Part shown: one piece after another, positions 1 through 7,881 of the stretch
How positions within the stretch are numbered: the stretch's first letter is position 1
Layout of the letters: each line of letters opens with the position of its first letter
NCBI RefSeq assembly: GCF_030164425.1
Contig: NZ_JASNJD010000018.1
Coordinates: 1 to 64,000, forward strand
Source: Pseudodonghicola flavimaris
GTDB taxonomy: Bacteria > Pseudomonadota > Alphaproteobacteria > Rhodobacterales > Rhodobacteraceae
Length of the DNA stretch: 64,000 nucleotides
Direction of reading: 5' to 3'
Program-made: the position numbers and the translations under genes
The notes under the pieces: generated by a model
Databases searched by the model: none
What the model saw: the letters and a program-made list of their open reading frames with translations, nothing else
What the model was told of the DNA's origin: nothing

Positions 1-175
1 CATGCACCAGCCCCTGCCCGGCAAGCTCCAGCACCTTCTCCTCAAAGGCGCGGATCAGATGCAGCTGGCTCAGCATCGTCCGCCCGACCGTCGGGTCCAG
101 CGCACTGCGATCCTCATCCGAGGCCCGTATATCCCGCCACATCGTTCGCGGTCTCAGATCGTCATAAATCGGCAT
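1..175 (-). CDS. Thiamine-diphosphate-dependent dehydrogenase E1 component, alpha-type (3' end outside window)
   Basis: Only the first 58 codons lie in the window, reading leftwards from an ATG at 175. A purine-rich AAAGGACAAGAGAC sits just before it. The protein begins MPIYDDLRPR and reaches AFEEKVLELAGQGLVHG, which resembles the N-terminal helix and start of the cofactor domain of pyruvate/2-oxoacid dehydrogenase E1 alpha subunits. Those enzymes decarboxylate a 2-oxo acid and pass the acyl group to a lipoyl domain, but the substrate cannot be read from this fragment. It is the last visible gene of a leftward operon (RidA-like, amidase, AroE-like), 102 bp after the AroE-like stop. The family is likely; the exact enzyme is open. 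Confidence 0.7.
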   Translation of the reverse strand, partial: MPIYDDLRPRTMWRDIRASDEDRSALDPTVGRTMLSQLHLIRAFEEKVLELAGQGLVH

Positions 176-277
176 GTCTCTTGTCCTTTACAAAGACCGG
201 CACGCAGCGGCCGGCGGCCCGGAGCGATGCCCCGGACCTGAAGAAGACGGAAAATGATGGACGCGGACCGGCGGGCG

Positions 278-1081
278 TCAGGCGGAGAAGAAGTCCCGCA
301 GCAGCCCCAGCTGCCCCTGAAGCATCGCCCGCCCGTCGAGATAGGCGATACCGGCGTCCTGCGCGGCGCGGCCAAGCGCCGTCTGCCGCGCCGGCACCAG
401 CGCCTCGGCGATCATCTCGGCGCCGTCCAGACGCTCCGCGCTCAACGGCATCGGATCGTCATCGCGCAGACCGACGGAGGTGGCGTTCACCACCAGGTCC
501 ACCGGCGCCGGCGGCTCACCCGCAAGACCGATGCGGCAGTCCGGGAAGGCCGGGCGAAGCCGCTCGGCCAGATGCTCCGCACGGGTCGGCGTACGGTTCA
601 GCAGGAACAGCTCGGAAATGCCCTCCTTCAGCAGCTCGGCGGCGATCGACGCCGCCGCGCCGCCCGCGCCCACCAGCAGCACCCGCTTGCCCGCGACGGC
701 GTAGCCGGCCTGCTCCAGACCGCCGACGAAACCGCGCCCATCGAAAGTCTCGCCCAGCAGGCTGCCGTCCGGCTCCACCCGGATCGCATTGACGCTGCCC
801 GCGAGGGTCACCCGGTCGGAAACCGCATCGCAGAACCCGACGCCCTGCTCCTTATGCGGGATGGTGAGGACAAAACCGGCGACATTCGAAACCGTGCGGG
901 CCGCACCCAGCGCCGCGCCGAGCTTCTCGGCGACGACGTGCATCGGCACGCAAAGCGACTCGACCGCGGCCTCCGCAAAGGCCTCGGACAGCAATTGCGG
1001 GGTGCGGGCCTGTGCCACCGGGTCGGCCATGACGCCGACAAGACGCGCCGTGCCCGGGACCGAAAGGGACGTATCGGACAT
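278..1081 (-). CDS. Shikimate dehydrogenase-like protein (AroE family, atypical)
   Basis: 267 residues, the usual AroE size. The family normally reduces 3-dehydroshikimate with NADPH. Visible motifs are IPHK (catalytic lysine about residue 92), NAIRVE, DGRGF with the second catalytic residue, the Rossmann loop VGAGGAA (about 152), NRT (about 174) and NATSVG. The N-terminal substrate motif, usually HSxSP, reads QARTP here, so both shikimate-binding serines are replaced. That, plus its place between an amidase and a 2-oxoacid dehydrogenase E1 gene, suggests an AroE-like dehydrogenase of a catabolic route rather than the housekeeping enzyme. The stop is 102 bp before the E1 gene, and the start is 3 bp after the amidase stop. 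Confidence 0.82.
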   Translation of the reverse strand: MSDTSLSVPGTARLVGVMADPVAQARTPQLLSEAFAEAAVESLCVPMHVVAEKLGAALGAARTVSNVAGFVLTIPHKEQGVGFCDAVSDRVTLAGSVNAIRVEPDGSLLGETFDGRGFVGGLEQAGYAVAGKRVLLVGAGGAAASIAAELLKEGISELFLLNRTPTRAEHLAERLRPAFPDCRIGLAGEPPAPVDLVVNATSVGLRDDDPMPLSAERLDGAEMIAEALVPARQTALGRAAQDAGIAYLDGRAMLQGQLGLLRDFFSA

Positions 1082-1084
1082 GGC

Positions 1085-2503
1085 TCAGGCCTCCTGCTGC
1101 ATCTGTTGTTCGATCGACGCCGCCAGCCGGAACAGCAGGTCTTCCCGCCCGAGCGCCGCGGTGATCTGAATGCCGACGGGCAGCCCCTGTTTGGTGACAC
1201 CGAAGGGAATGCTGGCCGCCGGAAGACCGGTGACATTGGCCAGACAGGTGAAGGCGAAAGAAGCCATCACCCGATCATAGGCGCGTTCGGCCCCGATACG
1301 GTCGACATCGTAATAGCCGAGCTTTGGCGCCGGGTGGATCACCGTCGGCGTCAACAGCACGTCGACCGCTTCGAGGAACTGCCCCATGCGCCGCGTCAGT
1401 CCCTGGAAATAGACCAGATCGGTGACGTATTGCACGGCGGGCAGGTCAATTCCGAGCGATACCATGTGGCGGTTGATCGGTTCCATCTGTGCGGCGATGT
1501 CATCGACCGGACAGTTGCGCGCCGCAGCCAGGCCGAAGGCCGCCCGCGACACGGTCATCGGCCAGAAGCGTTGGAACACCTCGCGAAACTCAGCGGGGTT
1601 CACCGGCGGCGCGGTCTCGGTCACCTCGTGCCCCATGGATTCGAGGAGCGCCGCCGCCTTCAGCACCCAGGCACTGACCTCGGGCTCGGTCATGCATCCG
1701 TCGAAGAACGGATCGGTCGAGACCGCGATCCGCAACCCCGACAGCGGCATGGCCAGGCCTTCGAGATAGCTGCCGGAGACCGCCGGGGCGACATAGGGGT
1801 CGCCGGGGGCGGCACCCTGGGTCGCATCGAGAATGGCGGCACTGTCGCGAACGCTTTTGGTCACGACGTGTTCGGCGGTGATCCCGCCGATGGATTCGCC
1901 CACATCCGGACCGAGCGTGATCCGCGCGCGCGACGGCTTCAGGCCGAACAATCCGCAATAGGAGGCGGGGATGCGGGTGGAGCCGGCCCCGTCATTGGCA
2001 TGCGCCGCCGCGACAATGCCGCCGGCCACCGCCGCCGCGGCGCCACCGCTCGACCCGCCGGGTGTGTGCTCCACATTCAGCGGATTGCGCGACGGACCGT
2101 AGAGCAAAGGTTCGGTGGTGCCGATACTGACCATTTCGGGAACGTTGCTCTTGCCGAAGATCACGAACCCCGCCGCCTCGAACCGTTCGGTCAGGATGCT
2201 GTCGTGATCCATCACCCCGTCGACGAGCAAAGCGGAGCTCGCCGTGGTCGGCGTGCCCGCCTTGTGGGCGTAGAAATCCTTCAGCAGGAAGGGCACACCA
2301 CGGAACGGACCGGCGGGCAGATGCCCCGCCTTCACCGCATCGCGCGCCATATCATAGAGCGGGACGGTGACCGCGTTCAGCACCGGGTTCAACGCTTCGC
2401 AGCGCGCAATCGCCGCCTCCAGCAGCTCCAGCGGCGAGACGTCGCCAGCGGCAACCTTCTCGGCCTGGCCGATGGCATCGAGCGCCAGGATATCCTCCAT
2501 CAT
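1085..2503 (-). CDS. Amidase, amidase-signature family
   Basis: 472 residues from the ATG at 2503, which overlaps the RidA-like stop as ATGA; the frame stays open upstream but only into that gene. The Ser-cisSer-Lys machinery is present: lysine in LLKDFYAHK, the Gly/Ser-rich stretch [14 protein letters not shown] with the cis-serine, and the nucleophile serine in [10 protein letters not shown] followed by GLFGLKPS. It hydrolyses a carboxamide to acid and ammonia or amine in the cytoplasm. It is not obviously GatA, because no gatB/gatC partner is nearby. Its neighbours point to cleavage of an imported or deacetylated amide. Substrate unknown. Confidence 0.88.
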   Translation of the reverse strand: MMEDILALDAIGQAEKVAAGDVSPLELLEAAIARCEALNPVLNAVTVPLYDMARDAVKAGHLPAGPFRGVPFLLKDFYAHKAGTPTTASSALLVDGVMDHDSILTERFEAAGFVIFGKSNVPEMVSIGTTEPLLYGPSRNPLNVEHTPGGSSGGAAAAVAGGIVAAAHANDGAGSTRIPASYCGLFGLKPSRARITLGPDVGESIGGITAEHVVTKSVRDSAAILDATQGAAPGDPYVAPAVSGSYLEGLAMPLSGLRIAVSTDPFFDGCMTEPEVSAWVLKAAALLESMGHEVTETAPPVNPAEFREVFQRFWPMTVSRAAFGLAAARNCPVDDIAAQMEPINRHMVSLGIDLPAVQYVTDLVYFQGLTRRMGQFLEAVDVLLTPTVIHPAPKLGYYDVDRIGAERAYDRVMASFAFTCLANVTGLPAASIPFGVTKQGLPVGIQITAALGREDLLFRLAASIEQQMQQEA

Positions 2504-2904
2504 GCCGCGACCTCCGATGCCGCCGGGCGAACGGCGAAGCCATCGACTTCGAGAAGCCACTCCTCGCTCCCCAGCCCGGCGACGAGCACAAGCGACATGG
2601 CTGGCCGGTGATCGCCCAGCCAGGCGTCCCGGGCCGCCCGGATCGCCGGGAGATCTTCGCGCCGCGCCACAAAGAAGTTCAGCTTGCCAACATGCTGCAG
2701 CCCAAGCCCCTCGCCTTCCAGCAGCTGCGCCAGCGATTGAAAGATCAGCGAGGTCTGCGCGCCCGCCTCCGCAGGGAGCGTGCCGTCCTGCTCACAGCCG
2801 ACCAGACCGGAGAACGCCAGCAGCGAATCGCCGGCGCCAACCTCCAGCGCGTGGCAATACGGCCCGAAGGGCGGCGCGATGTCTCGGTTTTGAATTTGCC
2901 TCAT
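2500..2904 (-). CDS. RidA/YjgF/UK114-family protein lacking the deaminase arginine
   Basis: 134 residues. The ATG at 2904 is preceded by GAGAGGTG, so longer upstream starts are rejected. The YjgF fold is recognisable from PFGPYCHALEVG, LAFSGLVG, QTSLIFQSLAQLLEGEGLGLQHVGKLNFFVA and MSLVLVAGLGSEEWLLEVDGFAV. In true RidA enamine/imine deaminases the conserved arginine lies in a PARS-type motif; the aligned positions here read PAMS, with methionine. It should therefore be placed with the Rid subfamilies of unproven activity. It is the first gene of the leftward operon and shares the intergenic region with the divergent HDAC-fold gene. Confidence 0.85.
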   Translation of the reverse strand: MRQIQNRDIAPPFGPYCHALEVGAGDSLLAFSGLVGCEQDGTLPAEAGAQTSLIFQSLAQLLEGEGLGLQHVGKLNFFVARREDLPAIRAARDAWLGDHRPAMSLVLVAGLGSEEWLLEVDGFAVRPAASEVAA

Positions 2905-3143
2905 ACGGCACCTCTCATTTGACTCGGAACATGCTGTGGCGATCTGCGGGCCCGGCCCGCTGTGCCGACGCGCGGCGCCCATCTGTTCCGTGGTTTCTCT
3001 TCCATCCGCGATCCGGTGGGAGGGCAGCTTGCGCGACACAGCCATCAAAGGCCGGAGGTCGCCACCCTAGTCTCAGAGGAGAGCTTCTGTCACTCCGCCT
3101 CTCCGGGCGGGAACATCACCGGTCTACCAGGGACTGTCAACCG

Positions 3144-3159
3144 AAAATGTATCCATTTA
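3144..3159. promoter_or_regulatory. Putative operator, copy 1 (AAAATG TATC CATTTA)
   Basis: An inverted repeat AAATG/CATTT around a TATC centre, on the side nearer the RidA-like gene. Its 15 bases from 3144 to 3158 recur exactly at 3384-3398, 240 bp away. Length and symmetry fit a dimeric regulator site. Confidence 0.5.
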
Positions 3160-3383
3160 GAAGGGAGCTGCGTATTTGAGCACGAGCACGCCTCACCTCA
3201 AAGCATCGTGAAAAATCCCCGCAGATAGAAGAGAACACCCTCCACCCGCCGGCAACTCTTATTCAATAGACTGATCATAAATGTATTTCTAAAGACCCCC
3301 TTCGCCCGAAGACCCTGCGCGCCCACGAAGAAAGACCACCGCCACAGATAGAAAAACGACGGCCCAGACTATGCCGCGCCGAA

Positions 3384-3399
3384 AAAATGTATCCATTTT
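3384..3399. promoter_or_regulatory. Putative operator, copy 2 (AAAATG TATC CATTTT)
   Basis: A perfect inverted repeat with 6-bp arms, 58 bp before the chosen start of the deacetylase gene. It is the best copy of the motif in this region. Confidence 0.55.
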
Positions 3400-3416
3400 G
3401 CTTGACGGATGCCACG

Positions 3417-3432
3417 AATTCGTATCCATTCC
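3417..3432. promoter_or_regulatory. Putative operator, copy 3 (degenerate)
   Basis: AATTCG TATC CATTCC. Its centre is 33 bp (about three helical turns) from that of copy 2, and it lies 24 bp before the deacetylase start. The left arm is degraded. Phasing with copy 2 suggests cooperative binding. Confidence 0.4.
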
Positions 3433-3456
3433 CCCAAACACAGACTGGACGAACCG

Positions 3457-4482
3457 ATGCGCTATTTTGCCGGGTGCAAGCACGAGCTTCACCATCTTCC
3501 AACCGTATTCTCCCTCTCCCAACCGCGCCGCTCGAACGATGTCGCGGCGCGCGCGAACTTGCTGGCCACCGCAGCCGAAAGCTGCGGATTGCACCGGATC
3601 GAAGTCACGGAGGCGCGAGAGGACTGCCTGGAAGGCGTGCACAGCGCCCGCTACGTCGCGTTCCTGCGCACGATCTACGCCGACTGGGTCGCGGCCTACG
3701 GCCCGCCCCCCGACGGCATCTTCCCGAACGTCTTCCCGACGATGCGCAGCGGCGACCGCTATCCCGCGGACCCTGTGGGCCGCGTCGGTCTGCACATGCA
3801 TGACCAGCTGGCGCCCATCCACGAACACACCTTCGACGCCGCGCTCGAAGCGGCGACGATTGCCGACACCGCGGCCAAAGCGGTTCTGAAAGGCGACCGC
3901 GCCGCCTATGCGCTGTGCCGCCCCTCCGGCCACCACGCGGGCCGGGATTGCGGCGGTGGCGCGACCTATCTCAACAACGCAGGGGTGGCGGCGCAGACCC
4001 TGCTGTCACAGGCCGGGCGGGTGCTTCTGGTGGATATCGACGTCCATCACGGCAATGGAACCCAGGACGTCTTCTACGACCGCGACGACGTGCATTTCGT
4101 CTCGCTGCACCGCGACCCGGCCCATTACCACCCTTATTTCTGGGGCCATGCGGAAGAGCGCGGCACCGGGCCGGGAACCGGATTCAACCGCAATGTGCCC
4201 CTGCCCGGCGATACCGAGGACAGCACCTATCTCGCCGCGCTCGACACCGCCCTTCAGGAAGGGCTGCGCACCGCCCCCGATGCGCTCGTCGTCTCGATGG
4301 GCTTCGATGCGCATGTCGATGACCCGAGCATGGGCCTGCGCCTCACGACCGACGCTTACAGGCAGATCGGAGAGCGCTTCGCGGCGCTGAGCCTGCCGAC
4401 CGTGCTGGTTCAGGAGGGTGGATACAATCTGGAGGCCGCGCCGCGCTGCCTCTCCGCCTTCCTCACCGGCTTCCAGAGCTGA
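3457..4482 (+). CDS. Histone-deacetylase-fold amidohydrolase, acetylpolyamine-deacetylase-like
   Basis: 341 residues from the ATG at 3457. An upstream in-frame ATG at 3409 is rejected because it would put operator copy 3 inside the gene, and MRYFAGCKHELHH is a typical family start. The Zn deacetylase site is complete: tandem histidines in RPSGHHAGRD, metal ligands in LVDIDVHHGNGTQ, the aspartate of SMGFDAHVDDP, and the transition-state tyrosine in QEGGYN. The family removes acetyl groups from polyamines or other N-acyl amines in the cytoplasm. First gene of an operon followed by an aminotransferase, an SDR and a peptide-type importer, which suits release of a primary amine for transamination. 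Confidence 0.87.
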   Translation: MRYFAGCKHELHHLPTVFSLSQPRRSNDVAARANLLATAAESCGLHRIEVTEAREDCLEGVHSARYVAFLRTIYADWVAAYGPPPDGIFPNVFPTMRSGDRYPADPVGRVGLHMHDQLAPIHEHTFDAALEAATIADTAAKAVLKGDRAAYALCRPSGHHAGRDCGGGATYLNNAGVAAQTLLSQAGRVLLVDIDVHHGNGTQDVFYDRDDVHFVSLHRDPAHYHPYFWGHAEERGTGPGTGFNRNVPLPGDTEDSTYLAALDTALQEGLRTAPDALVVSMGFDAHVDDPSMGLRLTTDAYRQIGERFAALSLPTVLVQEGGYNLEAAPRCLSAFLTGFQS

Positions 4483-4505
4483 CCGAATTTCCACGGGAGA
4501 ACACC

Positions 4506-5438
4506 ATGTCCATCGTCGCCAGCCACCAGCCCGAACCCCAGGACGCCCACGGGTGCGCCTATGTGAACGGCGCTTTCATTCCCCTCGCCGAAGCGCAGAT
4601 CCCGATGCTGGATCGCGGCTTCGTGCGCTCCGATGCCACCTACGACGTAACACATATATGGAAGGGGCACTTCTTCCGGCTCGACGATTATATCGCGCGG
4701 TTCTACGCCTCGATGGCCGGGCTGCGGATGGAGATCGACGAATCCCCGGCCGAGCTTCGGGAGCTGATCCTTCAAGCCGCGCGCCACAGCGGGCTAGAGG
4801 ACGCCTATGTGCAGATGACCTGCACCCGGGGCGTGCCGCCCACAGGCAGCCGCGACCCGCGCATGTGCAAGAACCAGCTCAGCCTGTTCGTGCAGCCCTT
4901 CGTCTGGATCTCGCGCCCGGAGCAGCAGGAAACCGGGCTGAAGATGGTGGTGGCGAAGACCCCGCGCATCCCGTCGGAAGCCGTCGATCAGCGGATCAAG
5001 AACTTCCACTGGCTCGACCTGACGCGCGGCATCTTCGAGGCCTATGACCAGGGCGCGGATGTGGCGGTGCACCCCAGCATCCATGGCGGGCTGACCGAAG
5101 GCGCGGGGTTCAACGTCTTCTGCCTGAAGGGCCGCACCCTTTCGACCCCGGCAACCGGGATTTTCGAGGGCATGACCCGGCGCACGGTGATCGAGCTGGC
5201 GCCCTCCCATCAGCTTGACGTCGAAGTGGGCCGGGTCAATGCCGAGCAGCTCTACGACGCCGATGAGGTCTTCCTGACCAGCACCGCTGGCGGGGTGATG
5301 CCGGTGCGTGAAATCGATGGCCGGCCGGTCGGAACCGGACGCCCGGGGCCGATCACGCTGGCGCTGCGCAAAGCCTATTGGGACCTGCATAGCGACCCGC
5401 AGTATTCCACCCCGCTGACCGGGGCCGCCGCGACATGA
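4506..5438 (+). CDS. Fold-type IV aminotransferase, (R)-amine-transaminase-like
   Basis: 310 residues; PLP enzyme of the BCAT/D-amino-acid transaminase fold. The Schiff-base lysine is in DQRIKNFHWLDL (about residue 165), followed by the cofactor loop GGLTEGAGFNVF and the phosphate contact TSTAGGVMP. The block LAEAQIPMLDRGF, RSDATYDV, then GHFFRLDD closely follows, from memory, that of characterised fungal (R)-selective amine transaminases, more than BCAT or D-AAT. It would move an amino group from an amine or D-amino acid to a keto acid. The gene starts 23 bp after the deacetylase and its stop overlaps the SDR start (ATGA). Confidence 0.85.
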   Translation: MSIVASHQPEPQDAHGCAYVNGAFIPLAEAQIPMLDRGFVRSDATYDVTHIWKGHFFRLDDYIARFYASMAGLRMEIDESPAELRELILQAARHSGLEDAYVQMTCTRGVPPTGSRDPRMCKNQLSLFVQPFVWISRPEQQETGLKMVVAKTPRIPSEAVDQRIKNFHWLDLTRGIFEAYDQGADVAVHPSIHGGLTEGAGFNVFCLKGRTLSTPATGIFEGMTRRTVIELAPSHQLDVEVGRVNAEQLYDADEVFLTSTAGGVMPVREIDGRPVGTGRPGPITLALRKAYWDLHSDPQYSTPLTGAAAT

Positions 5439-6190
5439 CAGGCAAGCACGTCCTCATCACCGGCGGAACCCATGGCATCGGACGTGCCTGCGTCAGCCTG
5501 CTCGCCCGGGAAGGCTATCTGCCGATCTTCACCGGACGCGACACGGAGGCCGGCGCGGCGCTCGTCCGCGAGGTCCCCCAGGCACGATTCCTGGAGGCGG
5601 ATCTTTCCGCGCCCGGCGCAGTGACGGCCCTGTCGGAACGTGCGCTGGCACTCTGCGACGGCCGTCTTGCGGGGCTGGTCAACAATGCCGGTCGCAGCGC
5701 CCGGACCGCCTTCATCGAGACGACCGAAAAGCTCTGCGATCAGGTCTTCGACCTCAACCTCAAGGTGCCGAGCCTGCTGACCGCCCTCTGCCTGCCCGCG
5801 CTCAAAGCAGCGAACGGCTCGGTTGTCATGATCTCCTCCATCGCCGGCAAGACCGGAGAGGAAGGGATCGCGCTCTATACCGCGTCCAAAGCGGGGCTGA
5901 TCGGCCTCACCAAGGCGCTGGCGCTCGAAATCGCGCCCGAGGTCCGCATAAACGCCGTCTGCCCCGGACAGATCGAAACGCGGATGATGCAGAACACCCT
6001 GTCGCTCCCGGGCCGCCGCGCCCAGCTTGAAGGGCGCATCCCCAGTGGCCGCCTTGGCCGCCCGGAGGACATCGCCGAAGCCGTTCTCTGGCTGATCTCC
6101 CCGAAATCGTCCTTCGTGAACGGCGATGTCCTCACCGTCGACGGCGGCGAGACCGCCGGGCTTCGAAATCCCCCAGCGCATCACCCCTGA
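5435..6190 (+). CDS. Short-chain dehydrogenase/reductase (FabG-like)
   Basis: 251 residues, a classical SDR. The nucleotide-binding motif is TGGTHGIG near the N terminus, then NNAG (about residue 84), the catalytic serine in MISSIAG, the YTASK catalytic pair (about 147-151), and the C-terminal VNGDVLTVDGGE. It is translationally coupled to the aminotransferase, so a likely role is to reduce or oxidise the carbonyl that transamination yields. FabG-type fatty-acid work is possible from sequence, but the operon argues for catabolism. Confidence 0.88.
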   Translation: MTGKHVLITGGTHGIGRACVSLLAREGYLPIFTGRDTEAGAALVREVPQARFLEADLSAPGAVTALSERALALCDGRLAGLVNNAGRSARTAFIETTEKLCDQVFDLNLKVPSLLTALCLPALKAANGSVVMISSIAGKTGEEGIALYTASKAGLIGLTKALALEIAPEVRINAVCPGQIETRMMQNTLSLPGRRAQLEGRIPSGRLGRPEDIAEAVLWLISPKSSFVNGDVLTVDGGETAGLRNPPAHHP

Positions 6191-6233
6191 CACCCGCGCA
6201 GACATCAAAAAATCACCAACAGAGAGGAAGACC

Positions 6234-7826
6234 ATGTTTAGCAAGGAAACCCTGACCGTCACGCGCCGCACGGCGCTGTTGGGCGCCACGGCGCTGCTCA
6301 CATTGCCGCGGATCGGCCTGGCACAGGCGGCACCGGTCGATGGCGGGCGCTTGATTCTGATCGCACGCCCCGAACCTGCCACCCTCGGTCTCGGCCTGAA
6401 CCTACAGGCGCCCACGATCTATGTCGGCGGCAAGATCTTCGAAAGCCTGCTGACCTATTCCAGCGATCTGGCGCCCATGCCCTCGCTCGCGACATCCTGG
6501 AGCATTTCCGAAGACGGGCTGACCTATCGCTTCGAGCTGCGGCAGAACGCGACCTGGCACGACGGCACCCCCTTTACCTCGGCGGATGTGGTCTTTACCG
6601 CCGACGACATGATGCGCAGTTCGCATCCGCGCTGGAAACTGCTGGCCGAGACCTATGTGGAGCGCATCGAGGCGGATGGCGATTTCGCCGTGGTCTTCAC
6701 CCTCAAGGAGCCGTTCTCGGCCTTCATCTATGCCTTCGAGCTGAGCTCGCTGCCGATCATGGCCAAGCATGTCTATGAGGGCACCGACTATCGCACCAAC
6801 CCCGCGAACAACGCCCCCATCGGCACCGGGCCGTTCAAATTCGTCAGCTGGAACCGCGGCCAGTCGATCGAGCTGGAACGCTACGAGGATTACTGGGACG
6901 AAACGCCGGCACATCTGGACCAGGTGACCTTCCTGGTGATCCCCGATGCCGCCTCGCGCGAGACGGCCTTTGAACAGCAGATCGTCGATGTTCTGCGGCC
7001 GGGCGATGTCGAAGGGTTCGTTGCGCGCCGCCTGTCCGAAGCCGACGACGTGATCATGACCACCATGGGCGAGGAATTCTACGCCCCGCATGCCTTCATT
7101 CAGATGAACCTGCGCAAACCGCCGTTCAACAACCTCAAGATCCGCCAGGCGGTGATGCACGCGGTCGATCGCGAGTTCATTTCGAACAACATCTGGTTCG
7201 GTATGGCCTCGCCGGCGACCGGCCCCGTCTCGTCTCGCACCGCCTTCTACGAACCCGATGTCACGCCCTACCCCTTCGACATCGAAAAGGCGCGCGGCCT
7301 CGTCGCCGACAGCGGGCTGAGCGGCGACGACCTGAAAGTCACGCTGACACCCCTGCCCTATGGCCAGCAATGGGACCGCACAGCGGAATATATCGCGCAG
7401 CAGCTCACGCAGGCGGGTCTCGACGTGTCGATCAGGGGCGTGGACGTGTCCGGCTGGGCTCAGGCCCTGTCGACATGGGAATTCGATCTGGCCCTGAACT
7501 ACACCTACCAATATGCCCACCCGGCACTGGGGGTGGCGCGGCATTACCTGAGCTCAAACATCATTCAGGGCACGCCTGCGGCAAATAACGAAGGCTATTC
7601 CGACCCCGAAGTGGACAGGCTCTTCGCCGAGGCCGCCAACTCCGTCGACACCGAAGAGACCCAGCGCCTCTATTCGGAGGCGCAGAAACGCCTGGTGGAC
7701 GACGTAGCCCTTGGCTGGATCTTCGAAATGCGCTCACCGACGATCTACCGCGATACGACCAACGAGGTCGTGACAAGTGCGATCGGCGTTATGGACACCA
7801 TGAAAGCGACCTGGAAGGCCGCCTGA
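6234..7826 (+). CDS. ABC importer substrate-binding protein, peptide/nickel (SBP_bac_5) family
   Basis: 530 residues from the ATG at 6234, preceded by AGAGAGGAAG; longer frames overlap the SDR. The N terminus has a twin-arginine-type signal (TVTRRTALLGATALLTL) with a likely cleavage at GLAQA. The mature part shows family-5 features: IFESLLTYSSD, SWSISEDGLTYRFELR, WHDGTPFTSADVVFT and NAPIGTGPFKFVSW. It is the periplasmic receptor of the importer encoded next. Such proteins bind peptides but also glycosides, opines and polyamine-like compounds; context suggests an acylated amine. Confidence 0.9.
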   Translation: MFSKETLTVTRRTALLGATALLTLPRIGLAQAAPVDGGRLILIARPEPATLGLGLNLQAPTIYVGGKIFESLLTYSSDLAPMPSLATSWSISEDGLTYRFELRQNATWHDGTPFTSADVVFTADDMMRSSHPRWKLLAETYVERIEADGDFAVVFTLKEPFSAFIYAFELSSLPIMAKHVYEGTDYRTNPANNAPIGTGPFKFVSWNRGQSIELERYEDYWDETPAHLDQVTFLVIPDAASRETAFEQQIVDVLRPGDVEGFVARRLSEADDVIMTTMGEEFYAPHAFIQMNLRKPPFNNLKIRQAVMHAVDREFISNNIWFGMASPATGPVSSRTAFYEPDVTPYPFDIEKARGLVADSGLSGDDLKVTLTPLPYGQQWDRTAEYIAQQLTQAGLDVSIRGVDVSGWAQALSTWEFDLALNYTYQYAHPALGVARHYLSSNIIQGTPAANNEGYSDPEVDRLFAEAANSVDTEETQRLYSEAQKRLVDDVALGWIFEMRSPTIYRDTTNEVVTSAIGVMDTMKATWKAA

Positions 7827-7833
7827 CCGTCGC

Positions 7834-7862
7834 TCGGGAAGCGCCACAAGCGCGCTTCCCGA
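7834..7862 (+). other. Intercistronic stem-loop after the binding-protein gene
   Basis: TCGGGAAGCGC pairs perfectly with GCGCTTCCCGA around a 7-nt loop, 8 bp after the stop and 19 bp before the permease start. There is no T-tract, so it is more likely an mRNA-stabilising or processing hairpin that keeps binding protein in excess over permease than a full terminator. Confidence 0.65.
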
Positions 7863-7881
7863 CAGCTCGAAAGACACCTTC

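Larger units (their letters stand above)
2905..3456. promoter_or_regulatory. 552-bp divergent promoter region with repeated AATG-TATC-CATT dyads
   Basis: No convincing gene lies here; it separates the leftward RidA-like operon from the rightward deacetylase operon. Both halves are AT-richer than the flanks. Three copies of a TATC-centred dyad (separate entries) sit near the two ends. A partial fourth, AAATGTATTTC, lies at 3279-3289. Family knowledge of FCD-type GntR proteins makes the GntR gene at 11894, last of the rightward operon, the natural candidate ligand; that link is inference. Confidence 0.6.

Noticed and set aside
254-2611. A long open frame on the plus strand opposite the AroE-like and amidase genes
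   Set aside because: Arg/His/Gly-rich translation without domains; it is the antisense shadow of high-GC codon use. The minus-strand genes carry full family motifs.
3409-3456. An earlier ATG for the HDAC-fold gene
   Set aside because: It would include operator copy 3 in the coding region and adds a tail not typical of the family.
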